Of a DNA stretch of 64,000 nucleotides, positions 18,052 through 29,789 are shown piece after piece. Within the stretch, counting starts at the first letter, position 1. Every line of letters begins with the position of its first letter. Both the position numbers and the translations under genes were made by a program. Source of the DNA: UBA710 sp051656785 (lineage in GTDB: Bacteria; Bacillota_I; Bacilli_A; Mycoplasmatales; Metamycoplasmataceae). The notes beneath the pieces are model-generated. The model made no database searches, had not been told where the DNA came from, and saw only the letters and a list, made by a program, of their open reading frames with translations. The stretch spans positions 124,001 through 188,000 of the forward strand of contig JBOFJK010000006.1 of the NCBI GenBank assembly GCA_051656785.1. Reading direction: 5' to 3'.

Positions 18052-18513
18052 ATGAACGACATTAATCTTGAAAAAAACATCTTAAAAGTATGATTTTTAC
18101 TAGTATTATTGGTTTCCATTGCTTTTGCAATTGCCACTATTTTTAGTTACACATACTTAACAGGTTTTTTGATAGGTTCAGCAGTTTCAATATCAATTTT
18201 TTTTACTACAAACTTTTTTTTAGAAAAACTTTTAAGTGATAAGAGAACATTTAAGATAGGATTCTTATTATCACTTCTTAAGTTTCTCCTAACATCATGT
18301 TTATTAGTTGGCACACTTATATCAATTATTTTTATTAACAAAGCATTCAATAAAAGTGATAATTCATTAACTAATATAGATGGAATTTTTAATTTCTTTA
18401 CTGTTTTAGTTGGGTTATTTACAATTCAAATTAGCATTACTCTTTATAATATTTGAGTATGAATATACAAAAACATTAAGGAAAGGAAGGGGAAACATGG
18501 GACAATTGACTAG
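18052..18513 (+). CDS. AtpI/MG406-like membrane protein, first gene of the ATPase operon
   Basis: 153-residue membrane protein with four hydrophobic segments (~14-32, 35-55, 70-95, 115-135) and a basic C-terminus. Its place directly before atpB and its size match the AtpI-like protein (MG406 family) thought to help assemble the c-ring or transport Mg2+. Sequence conservation in this family is weak, so the call rests mainly on context. Ends overlap atpB by 17 bases. TGA at 18454-18456 is Trp. Confidence 0.75.
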
Positions 18514-19264
18514 TAATTTATGAGATTGAGCGCAACCACAACTTATAACTTTAATTTATGTTGTAATTGTTATTTCTGTTCTTTCCACTATTGTATATTT
18601 TAAGGTTAGAAAGGTTAATCAAGATGAAGCGCCAAAAGGAATTGCATTAATTGCAGAACAATATGTTGGAATTTTCCAATCAGAATTTAATTCAACAACA
18701 GATGGAAAACTTGATCGTGTTACTCCTTACATTTTTACCTTGATTACTTTCTTGCTTGTTGGTAATACATCTGCATTTCTTGCAATGGAACCAGTAGTTA
18801 CATCATATTCTGTGCCACTTATTCTATCAATAATAGCTTGATTAGGAATATATGTATTTGGGATTATTCATCAGCGATTGTCATTTTTTAAGAAATTCCT
18901 AAATCCCATAGAATTGATAGGTCAATTTTCTCCATTGATATCAATTTCATTCAGGATATATGGAAATATATTGGGCGGATCAATAATGATGTTTCTAATT
19001 TATTATGTATGTAGTGTTCTATGAGGACTTATCCCAGTAGTTGGAGAAATCAATTTACTAGGAATGGTAGTTGCACCTTGGTTCCATATGTATTTTGATA
19101 TATTTGGTGCTCTGATTCAATCTTATATATTTGCTTTATTAACATGTATATATTGATCAACCGAAATTGAAGCTGGAGATGAAATACAAGAAGCAAAAAA
19201 AATTGCTAGAGAAAATAAAAAACAAAAGAAAGAAAATAAAACAAGAAACCTTGTTTTAAATTAA
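18497..19264 (+). CDS. atpB: ATP synthase F0 subunit a
   Basis: Stator half-channel for protons, 255 residues, five or six membrane helices. The essential arginine lies in ISISFRIYGNILGG; LTPYIFTLITFLLVGN-type and FGALIQSYIFALLTCIY segments are typical. Long basic C-terminal tail (KKQKKENKTR). In mycoplasmas the enzyme mostly hydrolyses ATP to maintain the proton gradient. SD AAGGGGAAA inside the previous gene. Confidence 0.96.
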
Positions 19265-19275
19265 AAGGGGAAAAT

Positions 19276-19527
19276 ATGAATAATATGCAATATGGACTTG
19301 TTGCAATTGGTGCTGGAATGGCTGTAATTGGTGTAGTTGGCACTGGTATTGGACAAGGTTACGCTACAGGAAAGGCTGTTGAAGCAGTTGGACGTAATCC
19401 GGAGGCTGAAGCTAAAATTAGAAAAATGTTAATAATGGGATTAGCTATTACTGAATCCGCAGCTATTTATGCTTTCGTTGTTGCAATTCTATTGATTTTT
19501 GTTTACAACACAACAGCATCATCATAA
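19276..19527 (+). CDS. atpE: ATP synthase F0 subunit c
   Basis: Proteolipid of the rotor ring, 83 residues, two helices joined by the polar loop GRNPEAEAKIRK. The ion-binding carboxylate is Glu in LAITESAAIYAFV. The Gly-rich first helix (GTGIGQGYATGKAVEAVGRNP) is typical of a proton-type ring. SD AAAAGGGG. Confidence 0.98.
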   Translation: MNNMQYGLVAIGAGMAVIGVVGTGIGQGYATGKAVEAVGRNPEAEAKIRKMLIMGLAITESAAIYAFVVAILLIFVYNTTASS

Positions 19528-19547
19528 TGATTATGTAGGAAATTTTT

Positions 19548-20117
19548 ATGAGTGAAGAAATAATATTAGAAATAATAAACACAACTATTTTGAAGGAAGA
19601 TTCAAAACCTAAACCAGGCGACATTAGTGATATTGTTAGTGCCTTATTCCCTTCATTATATATAATACTTGCCACAATTGGTGCTTTTATTGTTACGATG
19701 ATTATTTTATCTAAATTATTTTATAATCCTGTTGTAAAAATGATGAAGAAAAGACATGATTTTATTCAAAAAAATATTGATGATTCTATTGAATCAAAAC
19801 ATAAATCAATTGAAATGAAATCAAATGCAAAAAGTGAATTAATAAAATCAAGAATTATTGCTCAGGACATTATTTCAAAATCTAAAAAAGATTCAGAAGT
19901 AATCAAACAACACTATATTAATGAAGGCAAAAAAGAAGCTGAAAGATTAATTTGTGAAGCCAACAATGACATCAATTTTAGAATGCAAAAAATGGCTGAA
20001 ACAAGAAATGATGACATTATTGAGGTAGCTATGATTATTTCTAAAAAAATTATTTCTAAAAATATTGATAAAGAAACAACTAAAGAATATTTAGATTCTT
20101 ATATTAAGGGTGAATAA
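19548..20117 (+). CDS. atpF: ATP synthase F0 subunit b
   Basis: Peripheral stalk, 189 residues: one membrane helix (~35-55, SLYIILATIGAFIVTMIIL) and a long charged helix to the C-terminus. The ~30-residue N-terminal extension lacks a lipobox cysteine, unlike the lipoprotein-type subunit b of several mycoplasmas. SD TAGGAA. Confidence 0.93.
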   Translation: MSEEIILEIINTTILKEDSKPKPGDISDIVSALFPSLYIILATIGAFIVTMIILSKLFYNPVVKMMKKRHDFIQKNIDDSIESKHKSIEMKSNAKSELIKSRIIAQDIISKSKKDSEVIKQHYINEGKKEAERLICEANNDINFRMQKMAETRNDDIIEVAMIISKKIISKNIDKETTKEYLDSYIKGE

Positions 20118-20136
20118 ATAATGCAAAAGGTGAGTA

Positions 20137-20691
20137 ATGAATAAGAATGAAAATTTAATTGGTTATTCCTTAGCCTTATTTTCTATAGCAAATGAAGAAA
20201 ATAAGGTTAAAGAATATTTTGATGATGCGAAAATATTGCTAAACTTATTTTCCACTCCTGATTACCTTGAATTTGCAAAAATTCTTTCTTTAAGAAATAT
20301 ACCACAAGTTAAAAAAGAAGAAATAATAAACACAACGTTCAAAAACCTAGATAAATATTTCTTAAATTTCTTAAAATTAATTTCAAGTAAAAATAAGTTC
20401 CATCACATAAGAAAAATTATTAATTTATTTGTTAATTATTGTGGTGATTATTTAAAAATAAAAGAAGGAATTGTTTATTCATCCTCACCCCTCACACCTA
20501 TTAATCTAAAGAAAATTGAAAGCAAACTTTCAGAAGAATATGATTGTAAGATAAATCTAAAAAATTTACTAGATAAAGAACTAGTATCAGGAATAAAAAT
20601 ATTCCTTGATAACACAATAATTGAAAATTCTGTAATTTCAGATTTAGAGCAAATAAGAAACTTATTGAAAGGGGAGAGAAAATGGGATTAA
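20137..20691 (+). CDS. atpH: ATP synthase F1 subunit delta
   Basis: Links stalk and F1 head, 184 residues. Helical N-terminal domain (IGYSLALFSIANEENKVKEY) and the C-terminal DCKINLKNLLDKELVSGIKI motif of the OSCP/delta family. Its last codons overlap the atpA start by ten bases; the penultimate Trp is TGG, forced by the overlapping ATGGG of atpA. Confidence 0.93.
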   Translation: MNKNENLIGYSLALFSIANEENKVKEYFDDAKILLNLFSTPDYLEFAKILSLRNIPQVKKEEIINTTFKNLDKYFLNFLKLISSKNKFHHIRKIINLFVNYCGDYLKIKEGIVYSSSPLTPINLKKIESKLSEEYDCKINLKNLLDKELVSGIKIFLDNTIIENSVISDLEQIRNLLKGERKWD

Positions 20692-22295
20692 AAGCAATCG
20701 ACATATCTGCAGTCATAAAAAAACAAATTAAAGAATACGCTTCATTAACCACAAAAACCTCAGAAGTTGGGGAAGTTTTATCTATAGGTGATGGAATTGC
20801 CTTAGTATCAGGATTAGATAATGTTAAATTAGGAGAATTATTAGATTTTGGTTCCGGAACATTTGGTCTAGCTCTAAACTTAGAGGAAGAATCTGTCGGA
20901 GTTGTTTTGATGGGTGAAAATGACAATATTGTTGAAGGTAACCAGGTAAAGAGAACAACAAAAGTTGTTTCTGTTCCAGTTGGACAAACTTTAATTGGTC
21001 GTGTTCTAAATGCCTTAGGTCATCCAATAGATGGCAAAGGTGAAATAAATATTGAAAAAACAAGAACAATTTTTAGGGTTGCTCCTGGAGTTATGACAAG
21101 AGAAACTGTTGATCAACCACTTGCAACAGGTTTAATTTCAATTGATTCATTAATTCCTATTGGTAAAGGTCAAAGGGAATTAATCATTGGAGATCGTCAA
21201 ACTGGTAAAACAGCAATTGCAATTGATACTATTCTTAATCAAAAAGGTAAGAATGTCATTTGTATTTATGTAGCAATTGGGCAAAAAAATTCAACTGTTG
21301 CTCAAATCGTTAAGAATTTAGAAATAAGAGATGCAATGAACTACACAATAGTTATTTCTGCTGGTGCTTCTGAATTTGCTCCCTTACAGTACATTGCACC
21401 TTATAGTGCTATAACCATTGCAGAAGAATTTATGGAACAAGGCAAAGATGTTTTGATTGTTTATGATGACCTTTCAAAACATGCTGTTGCATATAGAACA
21501 CTTTCTCTTTTATTAAGAAGACCACCTGGTCGTGAAGCTTATCCAGGAGATGTTTTCTATCTACACTCTCAATTATTAGAAAGAGCAGCTAGAGTGAATG
21601 CTAAAAATGGTGGTGGTTCAATTACTGCTTTACCAATAATTGAAACTCAATCAGGAGATATTTCTGCCTATATCCCAACAAATGTTATTTCAATTACTGA
21701 TGGACAAATCTTTACAAGAGAAAACCTATTTAACTCTGGACAACGTCCGGCAGTTGATGTTGGTTTTTCAGTTTCAAGAGTAGGATCATCTGCACAAATT
21801 AAAGCTATGAAACAAGTTACATCTTCATTGAAGCTTGAGTTATCACAATATAATGAAATGCAATCTTTTGCTCAATTTTCATCAGACCTTGATGATTCAA
21901 CCAAAAAGATATTGACACATGGAAAGAAAGTTTATGAAATATTAGTGCAAAAACAATTTGAACCAATTTCTCAAGTTTCACAAACAATAGTTCTATTTGC
22001 TGTTAAAAATAGATTAATTGAATTAATACCTTTAGAAGAGATTAAAAGATGAAAAACAGAATTAATTGACTTTTTTAAATTAGATAATGTAGCTAATTCG
22101 TTTAAAAGAACTATTGAAGCAGAGAAATTAATTTCAAATGAAGTTAATCAAGGGTTGCTTGAATCTATCCAAAGATTTAATGAATCATTTTTAGCAGGAA
22201 TAATAGTTGTTGATGAATCTACTCCTACTGTAGAAACACAAGCTAAATCTAATAATACAGTGACACAATCAATTGCAGAAAGTGTAAAACAATAA
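20682..22295 (+). CDS. atpA: ATP synthase F1 subunit alpha
   Basis: Non-catalytic nucleotide-binding subunit, 537 residues. Walker A GDRQTGKTAIAID, the LLRRPPGREAYPGDVFYLHS stretch and the Arg-finger region VGFSVSRVGSSAQ are all intact. TGA at 22050-22052 is Trp. A ~25-residue Ser/Thr/Val-rich tail extends beyond the usual C-terminus. SD AAAGGGGAGA lies inside atpH. Confidence 0.98.
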
Positions 22296-22296
22296 T

Positions 22297-23154
22297 ATGG
22301 CTTCATTGCAGGAAGTGCAAAATCGTATTACTTCAGTAAGCACGACAAGAAAAATTACTAAGGCAATGGAACTTGTTTCAACATCTAAATTAAGAAAAGC
22401 TAAGCAAAATTATGAAGACGTTATTTCTTACTCTAGAAGAATAGAGGATATTTTTCACAATTTAAACACTAAGATAAAAGATTGAAATGAAATCATTAAA
22501 TTAGATTCTTCTCTTCCAAGAGTATTTATCATTATCACTTCTGATCTAGGTTTATGTGGTGGATATAATAATAATATTTTCAAGTTATTTAAGAAAAATG
22601 TAAATATAAATGATTATGTAATTATTTTAGGAAGTAAGGGAGTGAGATCACTTTCAAAATTAGTTAAAACCGAAAACCTTTTATTAAAATTTTCAGCAGT
22701 TGGTGATGAACCTAACTATGACATTGTTATGAAAATCACAAATAAAGTTTCTTCACTATTATTTACAAATAAGATTCACTCTGTTCATCTAATTGACACT
22801 AAATATATAAATAGTTTAACTTATGAAGCTGAGAATCGTAAGATATATCCTTTTTCCAAAAATAACAAAGAATTGTTGTCAAAACAAAATCAAATTAATA
22901 ACTTAATCGAATTTGAACCAAACCCGAAAACAGTTATTAAAAAAGCTTTACCACTTTATTTAGGAGCAATAATATATTCATCAATTGCTTCCTCAAAAGT
23001 ATCTGAAGTTTCATCTAGAAGAATAGCTATGGAAAATGCATCTAATAATGCAACAGATATAATAGATTATTTAGAAAAAGAATATAATAAAGAAAGACAA
23101 GCACGAATAACACAAGAAATTACAGAAATAGTAGCGGGGGCTGGCAATGAATAA
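22297..23154 (+). CDS. atpG: ATP synthase F1 subunit gamma
   Basis: Central rotor shaft, 285 residues. N-terminal RITSVSTTRKITKAMELVSTSK-type helix, middle SDLGLCGGYNNN and C-terminal SRRIAMENASNNATDI are family signatures. TGA at 22483-22485 is Trp. Starts one base after the atpA stop and overlaps atpD by eight bases. Confidence 0.97.
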
Positions 23155-24553
23155 TAATGAAAAAAATTCAGGAAAAATAATTCAAATATTGGGACCTGTT
23201 GTTGATGTTAGATTTAAAGATTCAAAATTACCATCAATACTTAATGCCCTTGAATTAAATTATGAAGGGAAAAAATATGTTTTTGAGGTGGCTCAACATA
23301 TTGGAGATAATACGGTCAGAACTATTTCAATGGGAATTACAGAGGGTTTAATTCGTGGACTTGAAGTATTTGATACAGGTAATTCAATAACTGTACCAGT
23401 TGGCAAGCAAGTTCTATCAAGAATGTTCAATGTTCTTGGAGAACCAATTGATGAAATACCTGCACCTATTTGAGAAAAAAGAATGCCAATTCATAGACCT
23501 GCACCTTCTTATGAAGAACAAAAAACATCTTCAGAAATTTTAGAGACAGGAATTAAAGTTATCGATTTATTAATTCCTTATGTTAAGGGCGGAAAAATTG
23601 GTTTATTTGGTGGAGCTGGAGTCGGTAAAACAGTTCTAGTTCAAGAACTAATTAACAATATTGCCAAAGAACATGGTGGTCTTTCTGTTTTTGCTGGAGT
23701 TGGTGAAAGAACTCGTGAAGGAAATGATCTTTACTTCGAAATGAAAGCTTCAGGAGTTCTTGATAAAACATCATTAGTATTTGGACAAATGAATGAACCT
23801 CCAGGTGCTAGAATGCGTGTTGCTCTTTCAGGACTTACAATGGCCGAATATTTTAGAGATGTCTTAAATCAAGATGTTCTACTTTTTATTGATAATATTT
23901 TTAGATTTACTCAAGCTGGTTCAGAAGTATCTGCTTTATTAGGGAGAATGCCTTCAGCTGTTGGTTACCAACCAACACTAGCGACAGAAATGGGGCAATT
24001 ACAAGAAAGAATTACCTCAACAAAAAGTGGTTCTATAACTTCAGTTCAAGCCGTTTATGTTCCTGCTGATGATTTAACAGATCCGGCACCTGCAACAACG
24101 TTTAACCACCTAGATGCTAAAACAGTTTTAGATCGTAATATTGCTGCACTTGGAATATATCCGGCAGTTGATCCATTATCTTCAACTTCAAGACTACTTG
24201 ACCCTTTAGTAATTGGTAATGAACATTATGATGTTGCAAGATCTGTTCAACAAATTCTACAAAGATTTAAAGAACTACAAGATATTATTGCAATTTTAGG
24301 AATGGATGAATTATCAGAAGAAGATAAGTTAATTGTTCATAGAGCAAGAAGAATTAGAAACTTCCTTTCACAACCATTTGATGTTGCTGAGAAGTTTTCA
24401 GGAATTCCAGGAAAATTCGTTAAACTTCCAGATAACATTAGAAGTTTTAGAGAAATTTTAGATGGTAAACATGATGATTTACCGGAAGAAGCATTTTTAT
24501 ATGTCGGAACAATTGAAGAAGCAATTGAAAAAGCTAAAAACAATAACAAATAA
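23147..24553 (+). CDS. atpD: ATP synthase F1 subunit beta
   Basis: Catalytic subunit, 468 residues. Walker A GGAGVGKTVLVQEL, catalytic Glu in GVGERTREGNDLY, Walker B VLLFIDNIFRFTQAG, DELSEED near the C-terminus. TGA at 23471-23473 is Trp in the PIW-EKRMPIHR stretch. The overlap with atpG indicates coupled translation. Confidence 0.98.
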
Positions 24554-24568
24554 TCTAGAAAGTATTTT

Positions 24569-24982
24569 ATGGCAAGAACAACTCACTTAAAAATATCAAC
24601 ACCAAAAGGAGTTTTTTTTGATGGAGACATTGATATTTTAACTGTGAAAACTGCCAAAGGATATATTGGTATTCAAAGAGATAGATTACCATTTATAAGT
24701 AATATTGAAATATCAATAATGTATATCAATTCTAAAGGTTCTAAAGATGAAAGGATTTGTGCAATTAGTGGTGGATTAATTTATGTTGAAAGAGAATATG
24801 TTGATATTTTTACTGATGACATTGCTTTTAAAGAAGATTTAAATGAGGACAAAATCAGAAAAATGATTGATCAAACAGAGAAAAGACTCAAAGATGCAGC
24901 AATTACAGAAGCTGAAACTTTAAGAAATGAATTGTTACTTAAAAAAACACTTAACAAAATGACAACGTTAAATTTAAAGTAA
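24569..24982 (+). CDS. atpC: ATP synthase F1 subunit epsilon
   Basis: Inhibitory rotor subunit, 137 residues: beta-sandwich N-terminal domain (LKISTPKGVFFDGDIDILTVKT) and a two-helix C-terminal domain. The motif FISNIEISIMYI replaces the more usual PLVT sequence. Last gene of the operon; no clear terminator, and a convergent gene ends 13 bases away. Confidence 0.93.
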   Translation: MARTTHLKISTPKGVFFDGDIDILTVKTAKGYIGIQRDRLPFISNIEISIMYINSKGSKDERICAISGGLIYVEREYVDIFTDDIAFKEDLNEDKIRKMIDQTEKRLKDAAITEAETLRNELLLKKTLNKMTTLNLK

Positions 24983-24995
24983 AAAGTACAATTAC

Positions 24996-25571
24996 TTATA
25001 CTGCTATGTTATATAAACTAAGGAATGATTGTTTAACTTTTCTTTTATCCACTTTATTTAAGTAGTATTTTGGTTTATCTAAAAATTCTTTTAAACTTAT
25101 TACTTCAATATAATCTTTACTATCAACATCAGCAGACCTAAATCTGTTTAAATTATTCAAATTGTCATTAAGAATAGGAAATGAAAATAATTTAGGATTT
25201 TTAATATAGTTATAAAAGAATTCATCAGTATAAACTGCTATTACAGAATTGTGCATTTTTTCATTGTTTCAAGTTAGAGATGCCTTAAGCTCTTCATAGT
25301 TTCAACCAATTGAACCCTTTTCATTATTTCTTAAAAGGTGACCATTATTTCATAAGAAATCACTTGATAAAATTAAAATAGTTACTCCACAACTTTCAAG
25401 TCTTTTTCAAATAATTTTTTCATCTTTGTAATTCACAAAAGTTGTCTTATCTGCTTCTTTGAAAAAATCAAAACTCCTTTTGATATGTGATAATTCACTT
25501 GTCAATTGAGAAATAGACCTTCTACCTTCATCACTTTTTGAAGATGAAATGAATATTCTATCTGTAATCAT
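24996..25571 (-). CDS. TIR-like domain protein (MTH538/ThsB type), stand-alone
   Basis: 191 residues. The fold elements follow the order of DUF1863/ThsB TIR-like proteins: strand 1 RIFISSSKSDE; a segment FDFFKEADKTTF; helix KDEKIIWKRLESC; strand GVTILILSSDFL; then GWNYEELKASL, where the Glu after Trp-x-Tyr sits where TIR enzymes carry the catalytic Glu; then NSVIAVYTD. The C-terminal ~55 residues are polar and family-specific. Such domains recognise or make nucleotide signals and act in anti-phage immunity (Thoeris) in other bacteria. Here no ThsA-like effector is adjacent. SD AAAGGA. TGA Trp codons four times, so it is adapted to this host. Function is inferred from pattern only. Confidence 0.6.
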
Positions 25572-25692
25572 ATTTATTCCTTTTTATTATCCTTATTATT
25601 AAATTAATTTATATTAAACATTATACTATAAAAAAATGCTAAAAACAATTACTTTTATTATATAATTATTTAAAATTATGGATGGAGATTAT

Positions 25693-27573
25693 GTGAAAAA
25701 ATTATTTTTTGCTCTCAGATTTACCCCTGTTTTCTTAATGCCGGCAATTGTCTTGTCATCATGCTCAGCATCAAGTGAGAAAACTGATTTTAAAGTGCAA
25801 TATGATTTATTTACTGCAAATCTTGTCAATGACATAAATGTTAGCAAGAATTTAGCTCACTCAATTAATGATAATTTAATTGGTAATATTTATACTATTC
25901 CAAAAAATTTAAATCCTGGAATTACATACTCTTTTTCTTATTCACCAAGTGAAGATGGTAAAGAATTAAAATTATCAGTTCAACTTTATGATTACCAAGG
26001 TGTACCTGTTAAGTACTCAAGTACTTCTAGTGAAAAAGATATTGTATTAATTACAGGCTTTAGAGAATTAACTGCTGTAGAACAAAATGATATTAACTAT
26101 CAATACACAAAATTTCAAACACTGCAACTTAATGGAAATGACAACGTTTTACCTTCGGCAATTAGAAACTTTTTAAAAATTGATGGATCATCTAGTTACA
26201 AACAAGACCCTAATTATAAATATAATTTTGTATTGGTAGCAAATGAAATAAGTGGTGAATTAGAGGTTCAGTTAAATCTTACTTCTCTCAATGATTATCC
26301 CCTTAATCCAAGTGTTAAGATTTTAAAACATCCAAAGATAGTTCAATATATGGTCTTCTCTAAATATCAAGAGGAGATTGATAGTCTTTATAGAGGTTCA
26401 AATGAAATAGTGAATGTCAATCTTAGTGAGGAAAAATTTTCAAGCATTAATAATAAGTTTGCTTCAAGTATTACAAATCTTGAAGAATTTGTTTATTTTT
26501 ATACATCACTAAAAATATATGATGACAAAATAAATATTCCCACTTTTTTAACAAATCCAAGCACTTTTAAATATCGTCCCGATATTAAAGTTTCTTCTAA
26601 TGATTCAAATAGAAGTGTTTATGTAACAATTGATTTTTATGATAAAATTACAAGTAATTTATTGAGTCCTTCATCAAGTATTAATAGAGTAAAACAAATT
26701 TCTAATTTTAGGGAGACAAGTAAAGAATTATTGAAAGCAACTATTGAAGCATATGGTAAATATTCTAACTTTAGAGCAATTGATGATTTCATATTCAAGC
26801 TTCCTTCTGAAACGATGATAAATCCTCCGATCATTTCCCAAATGTTTGATATTCCTCAAAGATATTTAGAAGAATTTTTAATTAAAGTTGATAACTTTCC
26901 AGAAACATATAAAGGACTATCTAGGAATGCGACATCTACATCTACATTTAAATTTAAACCAAAATGAAATTTTTTATCACTTGATGACAATAGTGGATTA
27001 ATAATCTACTCTATTTCTCTTGAGGTTGAGGTTAAAACATATGGAATTTATTCTTGATTATCAATAAAACCGCCTTCAAAAATGAATATTAATAATGGGA
27101 AACCATCATTTATGGATGCAAAAGATGAGAATCAATTTAGTGCAAATGGCTTTTTAAATAATGATTTGAGAATAACTAATGATTTGTACATTGAAATTAA
27201 TAAAAAAATTATAGCTTTAGAAAATTTAATTATTACAGATGACAAATTCTTGATTATTAATAATCCAGATAATTTTTATAATTTAGATTTTGAAGTTCTT
27301 TGATCAAGTTTATATACTACTAATCCGACTCATGATCCATTAGGGATTGCAATAAATAATGATTTTAGAATTAAATATTCATTTTTAAATAATAGTAATA
27401 ATAATGATAAATATGATATAACTATTTCTACAATTGGAAGCAAGATTTATAGATGAGTAAAAATCAAAGCAACTGTTGTATCTGCCTTTTCTGATTTTGA
27501 ATATAAATTTTTAACTGAAAATCCTAATCCACCAACATTTGAATTTAACTTTGCTGTTTCAATTGATAAATAA
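25693..27573 (+). CDS. Surface lipoprotein
   Basis: About 626 residues, exported and lipid-anchored: basic start VKKLFF, hydrophobic core and lipobox VLSSC, then a beta-rich outer region without recognised domain. GTG 25693 is chosen because GGAG stands five bases before it; an in-frame ATG at 25678 sits 11 bases after a TATAAT and could give a longer, leaderless form (631 residues). Six or so TGA Trp codons are read through. Phrases such as LNPSVK and repeated DDFIFKLP-like patches hint at internal duplication, not established. Converges on a small minus-strand gene six bases away. Confidence 0.8.
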
Positions 27574-27579
27574 TTTTTT

Positions 27580-27741
27580 TTAATCATTCTTTTCAAGAAA
27601 TTTTGTAACTACCTTATTATCAGTTTTTATTTGTTTAAGACCAATCCCTAAAATAGTTCCTGCAGCAAAACCAAGAAACATAAATGTTAAGAAAATTGTT
27701 ATTTTAGGAGTTTTCTTTTTATCTTTTTTCTCTTTACTCAT
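27580..27741 (-). CDS. Small single-pass membrane protein, 53 residues
   Basis: Very basic N-terminus (MSKEKKDKKKTPK), one Gly-rich helix (~residues 14-35, ITIFLTFMFLGFAAGTILGI) and a short polar tail. Good SD AAGGGG seven bases before ATG. Lies 20 bases after the large anchored protein on the same strand, so probably co-transcribed. Too short for family assignment. Confidence 0.6.
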   Translation of the reverse strand: MSKEKKDKKKTPKITIFLTFMFLGFAAGTILGIGLKQIKTDNKVVTKFLEKND

Positions 27742-27761
27742 TTTATAGCCCCTTAATAAAT

Positions 27762-29705
27762 CTAATTATAAAAACTTGATATAGTTCTAATAATAACCAT
27801 ATGTTGACTTTCAATGCCAGAATTAATTTTAACACTAAATATAATATTATCATCTTCAACCCTAGTTTTTATAAAATCAATTTTAAATGTTGGCTTACTA
27901 CTTCATCTAAAATCATCCATTATTTCATTAAACCCTACAAAGATATCTTGATGGAAATAAAAATCACCATTATGAAGTCGTATTGACTCCTTGACTGCAT
28001 TAGTGTTATCAATTGTTATAGGCGATTTAGTTTTAATTATTACTGAATCAACATTTTTATCAATTTCACTTATAAATCTTGTGATTAAATCAAGATTATA
28101 TTGATTTTCACTTTTAAATCCTGGATAACTAATATTCATTGAAAATGAACCCTTATTCTCAAATTCAATTCCAAGAGAAATTTCCACATTAATTCTCAAT
28201 TGATTTTGAATACTTTCAACTTTTTTTGCAGTTACTTCAAGACTTAAACCATGAGGAATTATAATGGTAGGTGGTAAATTAAGGTTGCCTAATGATATTT
28301 CAATATTATCTAATGGATCATTAACACTAGCAATAATCTTTGCTGTTATATTGCTTCGATCATTAAAGTTAGCAAATTCATTAATTAATTTTAGGATAAT
28401 TGATTCATTAGTGAAAGGATTATCTGGTGAATTACTTAGTTCTTTTAATTTATCAATTACATCATTAATTTCAGTTTTATCAAATGGTATATTCGTAACC
28501 TGACCTTGTCCTCTAATTGTAAAAAATTCCTCATATTCAAATGGAGTACCTGATCCTGATCTAATAAATACTTTAAATTTTGGTACTTCAGAATTATCTT
28601 CATCTGGGAATGCTGAGTATTCATCACTTCCCTCTTCTCAGAGTTTAAAAATATATTCAACACCAGCATTGGAAGCTATATTCTTAAGTGAAAATGGTAG
28701 GTCAAAAGAAAAAGCGCCATTTCGATAATTGTCAAGAACTGTTCCAATTATTCCTTCAGGTTGATTTTCAGGTTTTTTATACTTAAATGCCTCACCTAAA
28801 TTTCTTTTATTTTTTTCATCCTTAATAAAATTCATTACTTTTGATTCATAATCATCAACACCCATTTCAATTGGGAATCCATCAATATCAAAATTTATAA
28901 ATGTTTGACTAAAGAAATTTTTATTTTGTATTCCTTTATGAAAATCGATATTAATATTTAATTTTGATGGTATTTTTGAATCTTGTTCAACACTAGTTAC
29001 ATTTCAATGAACACCTTTTAAGTCTTCAATTATTAAATCTGAAACAATATCTGATGGTTCAATATTTTTTGCAAACACACCATCTTTAATATTTTTATCA
29101 CTTGGAAAATTCTTATAAAATTCTTTTCTTAATAAAATTGAATCCTGAAAAAGATTTACAACACTTCTAACATCAATTTCTTCTTGTGTTTTTCTAAAAC
29201 CATTTAATCCAGCACCAGAAATAATTATATAATCCTCAACTCTATCATTACCTTCACCCTTACCAAATCATATTTTAAATTCAATAGAGGATGAATTGTA
29301 ATTGCTTGGATAAATATCAAAATTTTGGTCATTTGTATTTTCATTATATTTTTTTATATATACATCAATTCCATCTTTATCAGTATAAAACTTAATTTTA
29401 CTTGGAACTTCAAATTTAAAATAACCATTTATATATGCTTCATTCACTGTCAATTTTGAATAATCAGTAATTTCAGTTTCGCCATTCATCACCTTTATTG
29501 ATTTAACAAAATCAGCAGTTGTAATAAAATCTTTATTTCCAATATTACTTATAAAATTAGAAATAATAATTGAATTCTTGAATTTTGAACTTATGTTTGT
29601 TTCTAGAGATTTAACATAGTTAATACCAAGCCCCAAACCAACACCAACAAATATTGAACCTGTTAAGATTGAGGCGGCAATTATTTTCATTTTTTTATTA
29701 ATCAT
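27762..29705 (-). CDS. Membrane-anchored surface protein, 647 residues
   Basis: N-terminal basic residues and one hydrophobic segment (~residues 7-28, IIAASILTGSIFVGVGLGLG) with no lipobox Cys, so an uncleaved anchor or ordinary signal peptide. The rest is a long polar, beta-rich extracellular part with no recognised domain; several segments resemble each other (two stretches around NxIDKxVDSVIIKTK and FDKTEINDVIDKLKEL), which may mean repeated domains. Three TGA Trp codons. TATAAT on the minus strand ends seven bases before ATG and there is no SD. Confidence 0.75.
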
Positions 29706-29712
29706 AATAATA

Positions 29713-29718
29713 ATTATA
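29713..29718 (-). promoter_or_regulatory. -10 box of the 647-residue surface protein (leaderless candidate)
   Basis: TATAAT on the minus strand, seven bases upstream of ATG at 29705; no Shine-Dalgarno. Confidence 0.5.
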
Positions 29719-29789
29719 TACCTAATTTCAAAATATATTTTCATCAAATAATGCTAAATAATTGTGATAATCAAATATTTATTTTCTTG

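Noticed and set aside
20501..20926. 141-codon minus-strand ORF opposite atpH/atpA
   Set aside because: Covers two conserved ATPase genes and mirrors their codon pattern; no start signal.
28264..28503. 79-codon plus-strand ORF
   Set aside because: Antisense shadow of the 647-residue surface protein.
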